Assembly: GCA_963765585.1 (NCBI GenBank)
Contig: CAVXXB010000010.1
Location: forward strand, 214,734 to 278,733
Reading direction: 5' to 3'
DNA length: 64,000 nt
From: CAVXXB01 sp963765585
GTDB lineage: Bacteria; Calditrichota; Calditrichia; JAJRVZ01
Shown: one piece after another, positions 27,066-34,962 of the stretch
How the letters are laid out: each line of letters opens with the position of its first letter
How positions within the stretch are numbered: position 1 is the first letter of the stretch
Made by a program: the position numbers and the translations under genes
The notes under the pieces: generated by a model
What the model saw: only the letters and a program-made list of their open reading frames with translations
Told to the model about the DNA's origin: nothing
Database searches by the model: none

Positions 27066-27935
27066 ATGGCAAATTATGGTGGCCAGAATATGTATGGCCA
27101 ATTAAGGCGGGTTATCGTTCGAAGGCCTAATGCTGCATTTTCCTCAGCGGATCCACTAAAATGGAATTACACGGCAACACCGGATTTACAGATTGCACAA
27201 AGCGAACATGATAACCTGGTCTCGCTTCTAAAGAATCGTGAAATAGAAGTAATTTATCATGATGCAGAGTTACCTGATCTGGCGGATTCCATATATGTAT
27301 TTGATCCCATCCTGATGACTAACCGGGGTGCTATTATTTTACAAATGGGAAAGGAATTACGGCGGGGTGAAGAATCCGGTATAATGCGTACCCTGGAAGA
27401 ATCAAACATTCCCGTACTTGGCAGTTTGACCGGCGAGGCCATTGCCGAGGGTGGTGATTTATTATGGGTGGATGCGCATACCCTGGCTGCCGGACGGGGA
27501 TTCAGAACCAATCAGGCCGGCATAGATCAATTACAACATCTGCTGGAACCATTGGATGTAACGGTGATTCCTGTGGAACTGCCATACTATCACGGGGCCC
27601 ATGCCTGTCTGCATTTATTATCTCTTATCAGCATTGTAAATAAAGAACTGGCAGTAATATATCCACCGCTGTTATCAGTGCCATTCTGGCAATATCTCAA
27701 AGAGAAAGAATTTCAGTTCATACACGTTCCCGAGAATGAATTTTTGACAATGGGCCCCAATGTACTTGTAATCAGGCCGGGTGAATGCGTAATGCTTGAG
27801 GGGAATTCTGTAACAAAACAGAGATTGGAAGATGCCGGCTGTAAGGTCTATACCTATCGTGGAAACGAGATATCGCTCAAAGCCGAGGGTGGCCCGACCT
27901 GTCTGACGCAGCCGGTGTTTAGGGTGAGTGAATAA
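27066..27935 (+). CDS. amidinohydrolase/amidinotransferase-family protein (DDAH-like)
   Basis: 289 residues. Penta-repeat guanidine-modifying fold with FDPIL in place of FVRDPAL, EGGD near residue 128, a catalytic-type His region (HACLHLLSL) near 180 and Cys279 in GGPTCLTQ near the C-terminus. The order and length fit dimethylarginine dimethylaminohydrolase or related arginine-deiminase-fold enzymes. Substrate cannot be fixed from motifs. Cytoplasmic, apparently monocistronic, between two repeat tracts. Confidence 0.78.
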   Translation: MANYGGQNMYGQLRRVIVRRPNAAFSSADPLKWNYTATPDLQIAQSEHDNLVSLLKNREIEVIYHDAELPDLADSIYVFDPILMTNRGAIILQMGKELRRGEESGIMRTLEESNIPVLGSLTGEAIAEGGDLLWVDAHTLAAGRGFRTNQAGIDQLQHLLEPLDVTVIPVELPYYHGAHACLHLLSLISIVNKELAVIYPPLLSVPFWQYLKEKEFQFIHVPENEFLTMGPNVLVIRPGECVMLEGNSVTKQRLEDAGCKVYTYRGNEISLKAEGGPTCLTQPVFRVSE

Positions 27936-28274
27936 ACTGGGTACTTGGCTCTCGGGTACTAGGTACTCGGCACTGGGCTCTCGGCCATCGATTTTCAAAT
28001 TGTGCTATGTTTTTATGGGATCTTAACCACGAAGTTCACGAAGATTTAACAAAAACAGGACAAAAGCAGAAATGTCCAATGACAAAATCCGAATGTCAAA
28101 TGAATGTCCAAAATCAAATTCATAAATAAAAAAGTTTAAAATTATTATTGAGACATTGATATTTGATTTGGCATTTTGGCTTTGACATTGGGCATTGCTT
28201 ATAAATTGACTTCGTATTCTTCGTGCTCTTCGTGGTTAGTTTTTACATTATCTGTGTGGTAGAAAGGGAATGTT
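27936..28274. repeat. 339-bp gap of heptamer and period-9 repeats
   Basis: GGTACTCGG-type heptamers (about 27940-27985), then an outer inverted pair AACCACGAAGTTCACGAAG (about 28024) and CTTCGTGCTCTTCGTGGTT (about 28219). These enclose AATGTCAAA/TTGACATT-type inverted words. A long imperfect cruciform is possible. Confidence 0.55.
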
Positions 28275-29933
28275 ATGAAAAAGTTTCTAAAATGGGCTGG
28301 GATTGTCTTAGGCGGACTCCTCATTCTATTAGTCGTGTTGATACTGATCGTATTTGTCAGCCATGATCGTTATTCTTTATCATATGATTCCGGCGGTGCA
28401 CTTTCAGATAATCAGGCGGCATATGATATCATTTTTTACGATCTGGATCTGGAGGTTAAGGCAGAGGAGCAAAGCATATCCGGATCGGTGACAATTAAGC
28501 TGGAATCACTAGATCAGGATCTGACTACGATTGAACTCGACTTAATTGATAATTTTACTGTTGAGAATGTCAACGATGGACTCGAATTCTCCCATGATGA
28601 CGGTAAGTTGTTCGTCACACTTGAAAATCCTCTGTTATCGGGTGAACAAATCGATCTTAAGATATCCTACCAGGGACAACCCCTGGAGGCAATTTACCCC
28701 CCCTGGATTGGCGGATTTATTTGGTCACAAGATTCTTCCGGTGCCGACTGGGTTGGGGTTGCCTGCCAGGGCGAGGGGGCCGATATCTGGATCCCATGTA
28801 AAGATCACCCATCGGATGAAGCGGACAGTGTTGCCATAAATATTACCGTGCCGGCACCTCTTTTCTGTGCGGCAAATGGCCTGTTGCAAAATATTTCTGA
28901 ACCACGTCCCGGATTTAAAACCTATCACTGGTTCACACGTTATCCGACCAATACCTATAATATTAATATCAGCGTTGGTAATTACGAATTGGTTGAAGGA
29001 ACCTACCAATCAGAGGACAATGGCGATATGCCGGTTCATTATTATGTTCTGCCACAAGCCAGAGACGGCGCAGATAAATTGGTTTCAATGGCCATCGATA
29101 TGCTTAAAACCTATCGCAAATACTTTGGCGAATACCCCTTTACAAGAGAAAAATTCGGATTGGTGCAAACCGACTATCTGGGTATGGAGCATCAGACGAT
29201 TAATGCGTATGGAAACAATTATAAATACCAGAACTTTGCCGGGGTTGAATTTGACTTGCTGATGCTGCATGAAATGGGTCATGAATGGTGGGGCAATAAG
29301 GTTACGGTATCAAGTTACTCCGATTTCTGGATTCAGGAAGGAATCTGCACATATGGTGAAGCCCTGTTTATATTAGATAAAGCGGGTGAGGGCGCCTATC
29401 ATGATTATATGAGCTCAATCAGGGCGCGAATCAGGAACAGGAATCCCATTATTCCGGATAATCCGAATGCAGTGAGTAACGAGGTGTATCAGGGTGACAT
29501 CTACACAAAAGGTGCCTGTTTTATGCATACCATGAGGTATTTACTTGGTGATAGTGTATTCTTCCCGACTTTAAAAAAATTTGCTACCGACAGTATATAT
29601 ACATATAAAAACTTTGTCAGCACGGATACCTATATTTCTTTGATCAGTGAATATTCGGATAATATTTATCCGGATTTTATAAACATGTTTTTGTATACCA
29701 CCGATTTACCGGAGGTAGTAATTGATTCGGTTGCTGCAGGAACCTATCAGATAGCAATCCGCAATATTGATTTTGAATTACCAATGGAGGTTACAAGCAG
29801 CACTTCAATGGCAGTTATGAATCTTGGCAAATCACCTGTTGAGATAAAGTCCGATGAATGGCCAAGAGTGGATCCTGAAAACTGGTTCTATAAAAAAACA
29901 TTTATGACCAAATCTGCAAAAAAAGACGAATAG
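28275..29933 (+). CDS. membrane-anchored M1-family aminopeptidase-like protein
   Basis: 552 residues. One N-terminal membrane helix (about 9-27) acts as anchor or uncleaved signal, so the enzyme faces the periplasm. The M1 core has GMEHQT (exopeptidase motif), HEMGHEWWGN at 332-341 and the third zinc ligand Glu355 in IQEG, 18 residues after His336, the canonical spacing. Length is near the short M1 form without the large C-terminal HEAT domain. It is the second M1 enzyme in the window, and this one is intact. Confidence 0.9.
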   Translation: MKKFLKWAGIVLGGLLILLVVLILIVFVSHDRYSLSYDSGGALSDNQAAYDIIFYDLDLEVKAEEQSISGSVTIKLESLDQDLTTIELDLIDNFTVENVNDGLEFSHDDGKLFVTLENPLLSGEQIDLKISYQGQPLEAIYPPWIGGFIWSQDSSGADWVGVACQGEGADIWIPCKDHPSDEADSVAINITVPAPLFCAANGLLQNISEPRPGFKTYHWFTRYPTNTYNINISVGNYELVEGTYQSEDNGDMPVHYYVLPQARDGADKLVSMAIDMLKTYRKYFGEYPFTREKFGLVQTDYLGMEHQTINAYGNNYKYQNFAGVEFDLLMLHEMGHEWWGNKVTVSSYSDFWIQEGICTYGEALFILDKAGEGAYHDYMSSIRARIRNRNPIIPDNPNAVSNEVYQGDIYTKGACFMHTMRYLLGDSVFFPTLKKFATDSIYTYKNFVSTDTYISLISEYSDNIYPDFINMFLYTTDLPEVVIDSVAAGTYQIAIRNIDFELPMEVTSSTSMAVMNLGKSPVEIKSDEWPRVDPENWFYKKTFMTKSAKKDE

Positions 29934-30050
29934 GGGTAACTAAACCTTTACTCCGTACGTACTAAACTATGTCTTCATTTCGCGGCATAGGTCTGTATAA
30001 AATTAATCTCACTAAGTTGTTTGTGTTTGGTACATTCTGGGAGGCATCTT

Positions 30051-30257
30051 ATGGCACAAAAATATGAATATAAGTTTGTCCGTCTGGGTGAAGGCATTTT
30101 GGGCGTAAAAAAAGGAGCCCGGATGACATATCAGGACGAAATTGAAAAATATTCGCATGAGGGTTGGCGTCTTATTCAAATATTTGCTCCTGGTACAGGT
30201 GGTTACGGCACGGCGAAATATTATGAACTGATATTAGAGCGTGAGACGGGATTCTAA
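30051..30257 (+). CDS. DUF4177 protein
   Basis: 68 residues from the ATG at 30051, which has GGGAGG 6 bases upstream; the upstream in-frame GTG-type start is unnecessary. Pattern YEYKFVRLG...EGWRLIQIFAPG...YYELILER matches the small DUF4177 fold. Function of the family is unknown. Confidence 0.75.
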   Translation: MAQKYEYKFVRLGEGILGVKKGARMTYQDEIEKYSHEGWRLIQIFAPGTGGYGTAKYYELILERETGF

Positions 30258-30284
30258 TGATGTATGGACAAATTGTCTCTCGCA

Positions 30285-30470
30285 GAGTCGCTGAGACGCA
30301 GAGAAAGGAAATTTGGAATTAGACTAGTATTAGTAAATTGTAACTTGTAATTGGTAATTAGTTATTGGTTATTGACACAAAAGTTGTCCGAATAATTTCA
30401 AGTTCCGAATTCCGAGTTCCAAATAACAAATTACTAATTACTATTCTCAAACGATAATACGAGAAAATTA
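30285..30470. repeat. period-9 and heptamer repeats
   Basis: GCAGAGTCGCTGAGACGCAG at about 30286 pairs imperfectly with CCTCCGCGTCTCCGCGACTC at about 31351, more than 1 kb away. TAATTGG/TTATTGG heptamers and TTCCGAA words fill the rest. Confidence 0.5.
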
Positions 30471-31079
30471 ATGAAATTAACAACAAACTTCATTCTATTT
30501 CTTAATCTTGTTTGTTTTTCTATAAGCGCTTTGGCTGATCCCCCGGGCCGTGATGACTGGCAGCAACCGGAGCGAATAATGGATTCTATTGGGGTGTATC
30601 AAGGAATGACAATCGGTGAAATTGGTGCCGGTCATGGATATTTTACCTTCCGGCTTTCTGAACGGGTTGGTCCTGATGGGAAAATATATGCCAATGATGT
30701 GCAGGAAAATGTACTTGAAGATATCCGGGAAAAGTGTCTGGAACAAAATATCCAAAATATTACAACCATTCTGGGAACAACAAGCGACCCACAGTATGCG
30801 GATTCATCGCTTGATATGTCAGTTATGATGATTGCATTTCATGATTTCGAAAAACCGGTAGAGATGCTGGTAAATCTTAAAAAATCACTGCGTACCGGTG
30901 CCAAAGTTTATATTATCGAACGTGATCCGGATAAATGGAAAACGGGGCATGATCATTTCTGGACGGAAGATAAAGTTGTCTCAACAATAGAAGAAGCAGG
31001 ATATATTATCGGGAAAATTTTTAGATTTTTACCAAGGGATAATATTTATGAATGCATTCCCGATGCATCTGAAGAATAG
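30471..31079 (+). CDS. exported class I SAM-methyltransferase-fold protein
   Basis: 202 residues. A signal peptide (about 1-22, ending ALAD) is followed by PGRDDWQQPERIM and a Rossmann methyltransferase core. GEIGAGHGYFTF is motif I, an acidic residue follows in NDVQEN, and MMIAFHDF is the motif IV region. The SAM-site glycine motif is intact. A methyltransferase with an export signal is unusual because SAM is cytoplasmic, so the fold may have another role or the N-terminus may be a membrane anchor. Similar leader-bearing proteins are known in environmental genomes. Apparently monocistronic. Confidence 0.75.
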   Translation: MKLTTNFILFLNLVCFSISALADPPGRDDWQQPERIMDSIGVYQGMTIGEIGAGHGYFTFRLSERVGPDGKIYANDVQENVLEDIREKCLEQNIQNITTILGTTSDPQYADSSLDMSVMMIAFHDFEKPVEMLVNLKKSLRTGAKVYIIERDPDKWKTGHDHFWTEDKVVSTIEEAGYIIGKIFRFLPRDNIYECIPDASEE

Positions 31080-31144
31080 TGATAAAAATAATTTGACAGG
31101 ATAACAGGATAAAAAAATTATTTAAATAGAATAGTTATTAGTTA

Positions 31145-31273
31145 GAAACTTCTGAAAAATGTAATAAATACTTGAATTTCGTCACCCTGAATTCATTTCA
31201 GGGTCTATTTAAAGGGATTCTGAAACAAGTTCAGAATGACGTTCAGGCAATAAAAGCATTTTTCAGAAGTCTC
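31145..31273. mobile_element. MITE-like element, copy 3 (best preserved)
   Basis: 129 bp. Terminal inverted repeats of 17 bases with one mismatch: ACTTCTGAAAAATG (31148-31161) is the exact reverse complement of CATTTTTCAGAAGT (31257-31270), extended by GAA/CTC. TA lies just outside each end, as expected for a TA target. Internal hairpins are CCCTGAATTCATTTCAGGG and ATTCTGAAACAAGTTCAGAAT. No coding capacity, so mobilisation would need a transposase elsewhere. Confidence 0.75.
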
Positions 31274-31584
31274 TAGTCATTAGTTATTTGGAATTTGGAA
31301 CTTGGAGTTTGTAGTTAGAAATTTCCAGTTACCAGTTCCAAATTTCTTTTCCTCCGCGTCTCCGCGACTCTAGGAGAGAAGAATTATCCTGTCAAAAAAC
31401 ATTATCATCTGGAAATATAACACTCATGGCAATGGTTATGTAAGACTTACATGTCTTGTCCTGAACAGTGGTATATATATATTTAACCGCAAAGTTCGCA
31501 AAATATATAGTTATAAAACTTTGCGAATCTCTCGTAATGCTTAGCGTTCATTGCGGTTAAGAAAAAATTATAACTTGAGGCGAA
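31274..31584. repeat. 311-bp gap of heptamers and an inverted repeat
   Basis: TTTGGAA/ACTTGGA heptamers are followed by CCTCCGCGTCTCCGCGACTC. An inverted unit runs from AACCGCAAAGTTCGCAAA (about 31485) to GTTCATTGCGGTTAAG (about 31546). No gene is seen. Confidence 0.5.
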
Positions 31585-33340
31585 ATGAAAAATAAAAAAA
31601 AACGTAAAATATCTTTGGCAACGGTTGGGTATGCTTTTCGGGAAATTATCTGGCCCCGCAAATATTTGTTGCTTCTTGGTCTGGTTTTAATAATTATCAA
31701 CCGGTTATCCGGGCTTGTTCTGCCGGGATCCAGTAAATATCTTATCGATGAGGTAATTGGCAAGGGTGACCATGAATTACTTGTTCTCCTGATTATTGTG
31801 GTCAGCATCGCAGTTGCTGTCTCAGACTGTCAGTTCCTTTTTTCTCACCAGATTGCTCAGCGTGGAAGCCCAGCATTTAATTTCGCAATTACGTGCTCAG
31901 GTACAGCAACATATTATCCGGCTGCCCATCAGTTATTTTGATAATATCAAATCCGGCGAATTGGTCTCGAGGATCATGAGCGATGTGGAAGGTGTCAGAA
32001 ACCTGGTTGGCACCGGACTTGTCCAGCTTTTTGGCGGACTGCTAACTTCTGTGATAGCACTCGTGCTTTTGGTGAATATAAATCTACAATTAACTTTACT
32101 TGCCCTGGTTCCCATGATATTATTCGGCCTGATTTCATTAAAGGCGTTTGCTTATATTCGTCCGATTTTTCGAAAAAGGGGCGAAATCAATGCGGAGGTT
32201 ACCGGTAGATTAACCGAATCGCTTGGTGGGATAAAGGTAATAAAGGGATTTAATGCAGAAGCCGCAGAGATAAAAGTCTTTGAAGATGGCGTGGATAAAC
32301 TCTTTCGCAATGTGAAAAAATCTCTCACATCAACCAGTTTGATAACCAGTTCTGCTACATTATTATTAGGTATTTCCACCGTAGCGATTATGGGACTGGG
32401 TGGTACCATGATTATTGATGGGCTGATCACAATTGGTGATTTTTTTGCCTTTATCTTATATTTAGGATTTATGGTGGCCCCTATTGTACAAATGGGGAAT
32501 ATCGGAAGTCAGATAACCGAAGCATTTGCCGGTCTGGACCGTATGGAGGAAATCTTAAATGTACCACAGGATGGTGATGACGAACATCGTGATATTGTTC
32601 TTGATAAAATAAAAGGCGAATTAATTTTTGATGATGTTTACTTTGCCTATGAAGAAGATAAAAATGTACTCAAAAAAATAAAGTTAACCGCGCCGGTGGG
32701 TTCTGTTACTGCTCTGGTTGGCAGCTCGGGCTCCGGTAAAACCACTATGGCAGGTTTGGCTGCATCTTTTCTGAAGCCTCGGGAAGGACGTGTTTTAATT
32801 GACAACATTGATCTTGCTACAGTTAATCTGGATAGTTACCGCCGGAATCTTGGCGTTGTTCTGCAGGATGATTTCTTGTTTGAGGGAACCATTCGTGAGA
32901 ATATTATTTTTGCCAAACCGGATGCGACCGATGAGGAAGTTGATTCTGCTGTCGATGCGGCTCATGTAAAAGAATTTATCGATCGTTTTGATAAAGGAAT
33001 ACATACGGTGATAGGTGAGCGCGGGGTAAAATTATCCGGTGGCCAGCGTCAGCGTGTGGCCATTGCCCGGGCAATTCTGGCCGATCCCCGCATTCTGATT
33101 CTGGACGAAGCTACTTCCAATCTGGATACAGAAAGTGAGATATATATCCAGCAAAGTCTGGCTCAATTGATGGACGGACGAACGACGCTGGTTATTGCAC
33201 ACCGTTTAAGTACCATCCGGCGGGCAAATCAGATTTTGGTAATAGAAAATGGTGAAATTGTTGAACGCGGCAACCACGATGATCTGATGGCAAAAAAGGG
33301 TAGGTATTATGACCTTTATACCTATCAGGCACGTATTTAG
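31585..33340 (+). CDS. ABC exporter (fused membrane-ATPase, MsbA-like), one frameshift near 31815-31850
   Basis: About 584 residues after removing one base. Six-helix membrane domain (first helix about 30-48), then a nucleotide-binding domain with Walker A GSSGSGKT, Q-loop LQDDFLFEG, signature LSGGQRQR, Walker B ILILDEATS and H-loop IAHRLS. The first segment stops at 31941, but homology leaves its frame around VSIAVAVS and resumes as FFLTRLLSVEAQHL. A CCTTTTTT run at 31836-31843 is a plausible slip point. Half-transporters of this type export lipids, peptides or drugs as homodimers; substrate is unknown. Confidence 0.87.
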
Positions 33341-33458
33341 AGTTAGAAATTAGAAGTTAGAAGTTAGAATTTGTAAGAGTTGAAATAATAGAAAAATATT
33401 ACATATCCCTACTATATCAAACTTCTCACTCCTAACTTCTCACTTCTAACTGCATCTG
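33341..33458. repeat. inverted pair of heptamer arrays
   Basis: Left arm AGTTAGA/AATTAGA/AGTTAGA units (33342-33372); right arm ACTTCTC/CTCCTAA/CTTCTAA units (33420-33450). The arms are roughly complementary and could form a hairpin between the convergent exporter and selenoprotein genes. Confidence 0.6.
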
Positions 33459-34607
33459 TTACTTTTTGAATTTCTCTAACTGCTTGGGGTAATATTCGCT
33501 TTTGGGATCTTCTTTTATGGCTTCTTCCATCATGGCGATGGCCTCGTCTTTTTTACCATTCACATAAAGAATTTCCGCATAGGTATCGAGAATCATAGAT
33601 TTTTCTCTACCAGGAGCAGCGAGTTTTACGCCTTTGCTTGCCAGTTTTTCTGCTTCTTCCAGATTTACCTGATTTTCGAAACACCACCAGCTGAATTCAT
33701 TTAATCTGCCCGCATCATCTTTCCAGCCTTCGGGCATGGATGACAATTTCAGTTCAACCGCTTTATCACTATCTTTATCAATGATCAGAGCGTAGTTAAT
33801 CATAATATTTGTTGCACCCCGATCCGGGCCGTCTGCCAATTTTTTCTCGGCAAGATCATGCGCCTGGTCCAGGTATGCCAACATCTTTTTGTCTTCCGGC
33901 ATCTTACTTGCATATCCGCTCATACCGTACAATACGTAATATTTTTCTTCATCACTTACCATATCGGAGGCGAGTGCTGCATCGGCTGCAGCGGTTAATT
34001 CTTCTATTGTAAAGAGTTTTCCGCGCATACCCCGGCTGTAACTGGAATAAATTTCATAGGCATAGTCTTTTGAATCATCCAGAGAAACCGCTTTATTATA
34101 ATATTGTATTGCTTCTTTATATTCGGCTTTTGAGCCACTGTATTCTGCTAATACAGCAGCGGTCTTGGCATCCGGTTTTTCCTGATATCTCTTTTGTTTT
34201 TCTGCAATTGTGGTGAGATCCGAGAATCCTGCCTTCATTTTGGTAAATAACAGATCCTTGGTGTATCCCATCCAGCGATAATATGTTTCGGCATTGGCAT
34301 TGGCCAGGACAAATGTCGGATAGCCCTTTATACCATATTGTTTTGCCAGATCGACACCTTCACCTTTTTCACAATCTATTTGTACTAATACGACGTCTTC
34401 AAGTTGTTTGATAACTTCCTGATCTTCTTCTGCTGCACGAGCAAATTGTTTGCAGGAGCCTCACCAATCTGTCATAAAATCAAGCAATAACGGCTTGTTT
34501 AGTTTTGATGCCAGCGCTTTGCCTTCACTGAAGGAAGATACTTTTTCTGCGAAAAGACTTCCGGTGATTAACAAAGCAAAAAAAATGACTGCATACTGCT
34601 TAACCAT
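33459..34607 (-). CDS. selenoprotein: exported thioredoxin-TPR protein with in-frame TGA (Sec49)
   Basis: 382 residues if the TGA at 34463-34461 is read as selenocysteine. ATG 34607 has GGAGG 7-8 bases upstream. Signal peptide to about residue 20 (SLFAE), then a thioredoxin domain. PLLLDFMTDW leads to U-G-S-C (Sec49, Cys52) exactly where thioredoxins have C-X-X-C, then KQFARAAEED, VLVQIDCEKGEG, and the cis-proline loop KGYPTFVL near 89. From about 120 on it is TPR-like helices (EYKEAIQYYNKAVSLDD, KKDEAIAMMEEAIKEDP). The frame is otherwise open over 383 codons. A standard-code reading starts at 34271 and loses the whole redox domain. A SECIS-like hairpin follows the TGA, and tRNA-Sec is at the end of the window. 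Likely a periplasmic thiol oxidoreductase. Confidence 0.88.
34429..34445 (-). promoter_or_regulatory. candidate bacterial SECIS element
   Basis: On the coding strand, 15 bases after the TGA, TTTGCT pairs with AGCAGA (six pairs, one G-U) around the loop CGTGC. The loop begins 21 bases after the TGA and has G in its second position. Both fit the known bacterial SECIS rule (loop about 16-37 bases downstream, G in the first two loop bases). Confidence 0.55.
34461..34463 (-). other. selenocysteine codon TGA (residue 49)
   Basis: In-frame TGA between TGG (Trp48) and GGC-TCC-TGC (Gly-Ser-Cys52). It replaces the N-terminal, attacking cysteine of the thioredoxin motif. Confidence 0.85.
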
Positions 34608-34962
34608 TGTTTACCTCCACGTTAGTTCCATCTAAGTTAATAAATTGAATTGTTAAACTTAACAATTATGAATCATTTTCCAATAATATACTCAATATTA
34701 ACGATCTTTTCTCATAAATTGTTCAAAAATTGGATAAGATAAATGAACATCTGTAAATTAGTTTTACATCATTGTGACACGAAGAGCACGAAGAGAACGA
34801 AGAACAAAATAAAATATAGAGATTAGTTGCCGGAAGTAGGCAATTGGCGATGGCCAGTTCTGATACTTAAATTCGGTATCTTATAACAAAAAATGAAAAA
34901 TCTCTAATCTCTAATTTCTAATAAGTTATCTTTGTGTCCGTCAAGTTAAAATATTACGTCTA
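34608..34962. other. 355-bp divergent intergenic region
   Basis: AT-rich upstream region of the selenoprotein gene. It then holds a period-9 repeat ACGAAGAGCACGAAGAGAAC (about 34781) and TCTCTAA/TTTCTAA heptamers (about 34900-34925). No convincing promoter could be fixed by eye for either divergent gene. Confidence 0.45.
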
